Below are positions 5,081-8,584 of a stretch of DNA of 8,584 nt, one piece after another. The notes below the pieces were generated by a model, which worked only from the letters and a program-made list of their open reading frames with translations, was not told the DNA's origin and did not search any database. The DNA comes from SIG402 sp045639045 (lineage in GTDB: Bacteria; Bacillota; Clostridia; Christensenellales; Borkfalkiaceae), in the NCBI GenBank assembly GCA_045639045.1, contig JAZUCI010000164.1:1-8584 (forward strand), given 5' to 3'. Position 1 is the stretch's first letter; each line of letters starts with the position of its first letter. Made by a program: the position numbers and the translations under genes.

Positions 5081-6097
5081 TTACGGCCCTTGGATATTAA
5101 ACATTAAATCATAGTCGTAACAAAGAAAGGTTTTTAATTGGCAGGAAAGCCACCTTAAAAAGATGTCGTAAAGCAAAATGATTTTCTTCTTATGTTTTTT
5201 TATAAACGCCACGGGGCATCGGAAAGCAAGCTCTCTTTCCTTTTTCTCCGTCACGCTATCCGTATTGTCTGTGAAAACGTATTGGTTTAGCATTCCTTTA
5301 TTTTTTTGATAAAAGCTACGGATATCCCCCCGAATAAAACGTTCCTTTTCCGCTTTCACGCGCTTAGCAATATCACGCATTGCTTGCCATGGCAAATGGT
5401 TTTCCGTTAGATAATATCTTTCGTTAAAATAGGGGTATACCTCCTCCACCATAGGCAAAAGAAAGGTTGCGAGATCCTCCTCAATATGCAAAACGGAAGG
5501 ATTGCCTGCCCAAGCCGTGTACTCCGTGTTTACAACGTGAAACAAAATTTCCGCACCGTACTGCCCCACGTCCGTATACCGAACGGAAAGCCCCGTTTTT
5601 TTCAGCCTTTGCGTTATTTTTACCGACTCCGCAAACCTACGAAACGTGCAAGGGTACGCCTTTACCATTTCCGCAACCGAAAGCCTGCGAAGGGTATCCC
5701 CCTTTTCCGTTTGCGTAAATCCCGCAAAAAGGCGCATAGTTTGATAGGCGCTCATCCGCCCCAAAAGGCGCGTTTCTACCCCGTTTTCGGTACAAAATGC
5801 GGTAAACTCTGCCCGCTTTTTATATCCTTCTATTTGGAAAATTAGCGTAAAGCCCTCCCCATGAAAAAGAAATTTTCCTTCTTCCACGCTAACGCTTTCC
5901 CCCTCAAGCTTTAAGGAATTGAAAAGCACCCAAAAATCGGCAATCCGCGCCCTTAATTCTTGCGCGTTCTTTTTTAAAATTACCGCGTAGTAGCGTGTTT
6001 GCCCCTTCGAAAAGGGTAGTTTTAGCATTGCGTACAACCCTTGCACACCCTTTATCAAAGCTTGATTAATTTGAGAAATTCGCATTTTTTCGTTCAT
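5081..6097 (-). CDS. Unrecognised 338-residue protein
   Basis: I do not recognise the family. The start ATG (6095-6097) follows AAAGGG at a good distance. The protein is mostly soluble: mixed strands and helices in the first 230 residues (for example RYYAVILKKNAQELRARIADFW, EGFTLIFQIEGYKKRAEFTAF), a charged helix around 250-285, and then an odd end. Residues 300-305 are KKHKKK, followed by about 20 mostly hydrophobic residues (IILLYDIFLRW...) and a tail ending YDYDLMFNIQGP. That end could be an amphipathic or membrane-touching helix, or a frame altered by a late mutation. The gene starts 41 bases after the stop of the FtsK-gamma gene on the same strand, with no promoter between, so the two are probably co-transcribed and may work together. 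No catalytic motif is visible. Confidence 0.7.
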   Translation of the reverse strand: MNEKMRISQINQALIKGVQGLYAMLKLPFSKGQTRYYAVILKKNAQELRARIADFWVLFNSLKLEGESVSVEEGKFLFHGEGFTLIFQIEGYKKRAEFTAFCTENGVETRLLGRMSAYQTMRLFAGFTQTEKGDTLRRLSVAEMVKAYPCTFRRFAESVKITQRLKKTGLSVRYTDVGQYGAEILFHVVNTEYTAWAGNPSVLHIEEDLATFLLPMVEEVYPYFNERYYLTENHLPWQAMRDIAKRVKAEKERFIRGDIRSFYQKNKGMLNQYVFTDNTDSVTEKKERELAFRCPVAFIKKHKKKIILLYDIFLRWLSCQLKTFLCYDYDLMFNIQGP

Positions 6098-6138
6098 TGT
6101 TTAGCCCTTTCCCCACGTGGAGATTTTAAGATTTTTTA

Positions 6139-6609
6139 TTACAGCACCTTGCGGGGGAATTTTGGATTAAAAGCGGAAATAATTCCCCTTTCCTCCATCA
6201 CGTCAATCATATTTGCCGCGCGCGCAAAACCGATGCGGAACTTCCGCTGTAAAGCGCTGGTAGAGGCGCTACCCGTTTCCTTTACAAAGGCGATTGCCTG
6301 ATCTAAAAGCTTGTCGGGTTCGGCTTGCTGTTTGGGGAGGGAATCCCCTTCTTGGCATTCTTGTTCGTTTGGGGTTTGCCCCGAAAACGCGCGCTTTACA
6401 AACGTTCTTTTGGGGCAATATTCCAAAATGAATTCGGTTAGCCCCATTACCTTTCCGTCCCCTTTCAAAACCACCACGTCCCCTGCGGGTTCCATAACTT
6501 CCCCTTCGGTTTCGTCGTAAAAACGGTACGCCGTTTCGTATTCCAAGCAGGCGTTCACCTTTTTGTTGCGTTGCAATGCAAGTTTCTTCGCTTCTTCGTA
6601 AGTTTTCAT
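6139..6609 (-). CDS. Protein with a stand-alone FtsK gamma winged-helix domain
   Basis: 156 residues after AAAGGAG eight bases before the ATG. Residues 99-156 (DKLLDQAIAFVKETG, STSALQRKFRIGFARAANMID, MEERGII, ending PRKVL) are a clear FtsK gamma domain, the winged helix that in FtsK and SpoIIIE reads polarity sequences on DNA and activates XerD. Here the ATPase motor is absent. The N-terminal part (1-70, MKTYEEAKKLALQRNKKVNA..., ending LTEFILEYCPKR) is a separate small domain I do not recognise, joined by a Gln/Glu/Pro-rich linker (75-98). The likely role is DNA binding without translocation, for example as a regulator or chromosome-site binder; this is inference. A palindrome at 6670-6690 lies upstream, and the gene at 6097 follows 41 bases after its stop. 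Confidence 0.85.
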   Translation of the reverse strand: MKTYEEAKKLALQRNKKVNACLEYETAYRFYDETEGEVMEPAGDVVVLKGDGKVMGLTEFILEYCPKRTFVKRAFSGQTPNEQECQEGDSLPKQQAEPDKLLDQAIAFVKETGSASTSALQRKFRIGFARAANMIDVMEERGIISAFNPKFPRKVL

Positions 6610-6669
6610 ATGCTTTTCTCCTTTTTTCTTTTGCCGTAAGGCGATACTACCACCATTTTACCGCCTAAT

Positions 6670-6690
6670 ATATGACAGTTCTTGTCATAT
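6670..6690. promoter_or_regulatory. Palindromic operator candidate upstream of the FtsK-gamma gene
   Basis: ATATGACA (6670-6677) and TGTCATAT (6683-6690) are exact complements around GTTCT. No T run follows on either strand, so it is not a terminator. It overlaps the -35 region of a weak minus-strand promoter (TAAAAT at 6660-6655), as a repressor site would. Confidence 0.55.
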
Positions 6691-6732
6691 TAAAAAATTT
6701 TTAAGGGGCAAAACGAAATTTCGCCCTGCCCC
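6691..6732 (-). terminator. Probable terminator of the FliB-type gene
   Basis: On the minus strand GGGGCA (6732-6727) and TGCCCC (6710-6705) enclose an inner CGAAATTTCG stem, followed by TTAAAAATTTTTT. Confidence 0.5.
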
Positions 6733-6772
6733 AATTCGATTTGACTTATTGAATTCTTCTTTCCCTTTCGCG

Positions 6773-7762
6773 TTATAGGTTGATAAACGCGCGGGCAAAC
6801 CCAAACAGTTTATTTAAGTTTTTTTGGCTATACTCCACGTCCGCGGAATACGCCCTTACGATATCGCAAAGGGTATCAAATTCCGTTTGCGGGGTATCCC
6901 CTTCCTTCCGTTCGGTTTCCCACACGGCGCTAATCACCCACCACGCAAGCACGCACGCTACCGTCCGCGCGCGCACCCACAAGGTATCTTCCGCATCGGA
7001 TAAATGGCGGTACAGTTGGTTACACAAAAATTGCTCGCCGTACAGCGAATCTTCCTGCCCCTGCCCCAAAGAAAATTCCAAGGGTTGGGCGGGGTTGTTT
7101 TCTGCGGAAGAACGCTTTTTCTTTAGCGCGGAAAGGCGGTTTCCCCAAGCTTTATCCAACCGTTCTAACCGAAGGAATGCTTTCACCACTTGGGGGAAGT
7201 CCTCCCCCTTCACGCTTGCCTTACATAGGGATAGCAAGTTTTGTACCCGAAGGGCGAGTGGCACCCTTCTATCTTGCAAGGTTTTTAGCGCGGTTTCCCT
7301 AAATTTAAGCACTTGCTCCTGTAAAAAATCGGGGGCTTGCTCCCTTGCGGAATTCTGCCCTACTTCCACCCGCTCTATCCTTTCTTTTTGGGATAAAATG
7401 ATTTTGGTGGCTTGTTCACAGCAAAAATCCAAGCCCGTTTCCACCCCGTTTGGCAAACGGTTGATAAACCGCGGATGCTTTTTGCACACCTCGCACAAAC
7501 GGTCTTCACCTAAACGTAAAATAATTTCACATAGCCCTTTTTCGTTCAAAAAAACGCATCGCCCAGCTTTATCCGCCTTAAACTTGCCCTTTTTGAAATT
7601 GATCCCCTTTTTTAGCTGGTCCGCAAAGCAGGAACCTTCGTTTTTATAGGCGTGTAACGTTTGCCCGTCAATATACATATCCCATCCCGCGCAACACGTA
7701 TGCTTGCAGTCCCCCGCAATGCACCGGAATGCCGGATAATAATTTAACACGTATGCTTTCAT
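6773..7762 (-). CDS. fliB: FliB-type lysine N-methylase
   Basis: 329 residues. FliB proteins methylate lysines of flagellin and use a Cys-bound iron-sulphur cluster. The family signature is plain: NYYPAFRCI (7-15), then C19, C23 and C24 in GDCKHTCCAGWDMYID, RCVFLNEKGLCEI (68-80), LGEDRLCEVCKKHPRF (84-99) with C90 and C93, and LDFCCEQA (111-118). The C-terminal half is helical and variable, as in relatives. I chose ATG 7762 because family members start a few residues before the YY-x-x-F-x-C motif. A TTG at 7813 would add 17 unrelated residues. No ribosome site precedes the ATG, and the promoter sits so close that the mRNA may be leaderless. No flagellar genes are in the window, so the substrate may be flagellin encoded elsewhere or another protein. 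Confidence 0.88.
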   Translation of the reverse strand: MKAYVLNYYPAFRCIAGDCKHTCCAGWDMYIDGQTLHAYKNEGSCFADQLKKGINFKKGKFKADKAGRCVFLNEKGLCEIILRLGEDRLCEVCKKHPRFINRLPNGVETGLDFCCEQATKIILSQKERIERVEVGQNSAREQAPDFLQEQVLKFRETALKTLQDRRVPLALRVQNLLSLCKASVKGEDFPQVVKAFLRLERLDKAWGNRLSALKKKRSSAENNPAQPLEFSLGQGQEDSLYGEQFLCNQLYRHLSDAEDTLWVRARTVACVLAWWVISAVWETERKEGDTPQTEFDTLCDIVRAYSADVEYSQKNLNKLFGFARAFINL

Positions 7763-7768
7763 AAATTC

Positions 7769-7797
7769 ATTATACCACGTTTTTTCTTTTTGGCAAA
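7769..7797 (-). promoter_or_regulatory. Promoter of the FliB-type gene, abutting its ATG
   Basis: Minus strand: TTTGCC (7797-7792), a 17-base spacer and TATAAT (7774-7769). Only six bases separate the -10 box from the ATG at 7762, so transcription should begin at or next to the start codon. Confidence 0.68.
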
Positions 7798-7888
7798 CGA
7801 ATTCACCCCTCAAATAGAAAATCCCCTCAAGCCTAAAACCACCCTACGCAAAAATACGGCCGACCATGGCTTCTTCGGGCAGAGAGCA

Positions 7889-7927
7889 TAAAAAAACGGT
7901 TAGCAAAACTGCTAACCGTTTTTTGGT
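7889..7927. terminator. Bidirectional terminator hairpin, repeat copy 1
   Basis: AAAAAACGGTTAGCA and TGCTAACCGTTTTTT form a 15-pair stem with loop AAAC, with T runs on both strands. It ends the minus-strand gene at 7957. The whole 39 bases recur exactly at 8546-8584. Confidence 0.88.
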
Positions 7928-7956
7928 GACCCAATTTGAGCGTAAAACGAACATTT

Positions 7957-8385
7957 TTAAAATCGGAATCTATTTAAGGGGCTTTTTGACATATAATATT
8001 CTTTTGTTTCTTCAAACTCTTCTTTGGGATAAGAATTTAAAAATAACGTATTTTTTACCAAGTTTCCTTTTTTATCTTTTTTCAAATAAGATATTGCGGT
8101 GTCCAACCCAGACGAAAAAAATCCCACACTCGCATCCAACATTACACTGATTTTTTGTGTTAACAACTGGTCTATTTCTTCTTGTTTAAAAACTTCATTT
8201 AAGGCTTTTTTAAATAATTCAAAATTATCTGTTCCATAACACACTGTAGAATCTGTTAAAACTGGATAATATTCATAATCCCCAATATCTTTTGTTAATA
8301 TTATATAATGATTAAATAATTTCTTGCATTCTTGCGTGTGAAGTTTTCCAAATATTTCTTCTATTGTAAGATTCTCAAAACCCAT
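7957..8385 (-). CDS. AT-rich gene of unknown function, possible accessory or immunity protein
   Basis: 142 residues from ATG 8385, eight bases after AGGAGT. I do not recognise the family. The protein looks soluble and acidic-to-neutral, with an N-terminal helix (LTIEEIFGKLHTQECKKLF), strands around HYIILTKDIGDYEYYPVLTD, a helical middle (ELFKKALNEVFKQEEIDQLL), a strand-turn SVMLDASVGFFSSGLD and a charged end. No signal peptide, membrane segment or catalytic motif is evident. Base use is far more AT-rich than in the FliB-type gene beside it and resembles the island at 1370-2722, which suggests transfer. It stands alone, with a near-ideal promoter and identical terminators on both sides. Its size and context would suit an orphan immunity or phage-defence protein, but nothing in the sequence proves that. 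Confidence 0.72.
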   Translation of the reverse strand: MGFENLTIEEIFGKLHTQECKKLFNHYIILTKDIGDYEYYPVLTDSTVCYGTDNFELFKKALNEVFKQEEIDQLLTQKISVMLDASVGFFSSGLDTAISYLKKDKKGNLVKNTLFLNSYPKEEFEETKEYYMSKSPLNRFRF

Positions 8386-8408
8386 AAATTAACTCCTCGT
8401 TTTTTATG

Positions 8409-8437
8409 ATTATAACACACATTTATTGATTTGTCAA
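8409..8437 (-). promoter_or_regulatory. Consensus sigma-A promoter of the 142-residue gene
   Basis: Minus strand: TTGACA (8437-8432), a 17-base spacer and TATAAT (8414-8409), both perfect, with an extended -10 TG. It is the strongest promoter in the window, about 24 bases before the ATG. Confidence 0.92.
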
Positions 8438-8445
8438 TATAAAAC

Positions 8446-8469
8446 AAAAAAACAAGCAACAATGCTTGT
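8446..8469 (-). terminator. Minus-strand terminator just upstream of that promoter
   Basis: ACAAGCA (8452-8458) pairs with TGCTTGT (8463-8469). On the minus strand it is followed by a run of seven Ts. It would stop transcripts arriving from beyond the right edge. Confidence 0.7.
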
Positions 8470-8523
8470 CCTAATACAACTCGGCTTGCTTTCGCGCATG
8501 ATAAACGCTTTGCGTTATGATAA

Positions 8524-8543
8524 TCAAATTCTTATGAATTTGA
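8524..8543. repeat. Perfect inverted repeat, unknown role
   Basis: TCAAATTC (8524-8531) and GAATTTGA (8536-8543) around TTAT. It is followed on the plus strand by CG and the next hairpin, not by Ts. It may be an operator or a structural hairpin. Confidence 0.5.
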
Positions 8544-8545
8544 CG

Positions 8546-8584
8546 TAAAAAAACGGTTAGCAAAACTGCTAACCGTTTTTTGGT
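8546..8584. terminator. Bidirectional terminator hairpin, repeat copy 2
   Basis: Exact 39-base copy of 7889-7927, displaced by 657 bases and running to the window edge. The repeat may continue beyond it. Confidence 0.88.

Noticed and set aside
6780..7649. 289-codon open frame on the plus strand
   Set aside because: It is antisense to the FliB-type gene, whose Cys motifs and family match are clear. It has no ribosome site and a Ser/Lys-rich composition typical of a shadow frame.
7866..8150. 94-codon plus-strand open frame across the terminator and the AT-rich gene
   Set aside because: It crosses a strong bidirectional terminator, is antisense to a gene with a consensus promoter and ribosome site, and has no ribosome site of its own.

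Overview
The window looks like a chromosome segment of an uncultured gut-type clostridium (Bacillota). Genes start after AGGAG-type ribosome sites. Most promoters fit sigma-A, with a TATAAT-like -10 box and a 17-base spacer. The FliB-type and DUF6508-type genes also fit that group. The assignment is an inference from style, not from a marker gene.

Left part (1-1071): the 3' end of a YgiQ-type radical SAM gene is followed by a promoter, tRNA-Ser(GGA) and its terminator. Next come about 420 bases without a gene. They hold a degenerate tandem repeat of 153-162 bases, including two identical 55-base stretches, and several A/T-rich terminator-like hairpins.

Accessory island (1072-2798): this is the most interesting part. 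A 194-residue protein joins a Cys/His segment like the end of phage MuF (minor head) proteins to a C-terminal domain resembling the DUF6883 family, which occurs as a toxin tip. GC content drops from about 46% to about 30% inside the gene, at the domain boundary. The stop codon overlaps the start of the first of four small related genes in the order A-B-A'-B', which I read as an immunity array made by duplication. Two intergenic spacers in the array keep an open frame whose encoded end (TPYGDK) copies the end of the toxin (TTPYGGKKK). Most differences between the two spacer copies are silent in that frame. They look like leftover tails of displaced toxin cassettes. A strong terminator closes the array.

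Middle (2799-4416): two ordinary single-gene units, each with its own promoter. One is a HAD-IIA (NagD-like) phosphatase and the other a DUF6508-type protein. Two hairpin terminators separate the second from the convergent minus-strand genes.

Minus-strand block (4415-7762): in order of transcription these are a FliB-type lysine N-methylase whose promoter seems to place the transcript start on the ATG, a protein carrying a stand-alone FtsK gamma DNA-binding domain behind a palindromic operator candidate, an unrecognised 338-residue protein probably co-transcribed with it, and a GNAT acetyltransferase with its own promoter.

Right end (7763-8584): an AT-rich gene of unknown function on the minus strand has a textbook strong promoter. 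Two identical 39-base terminator hairpins flank it, a second small module that may have been acquired.
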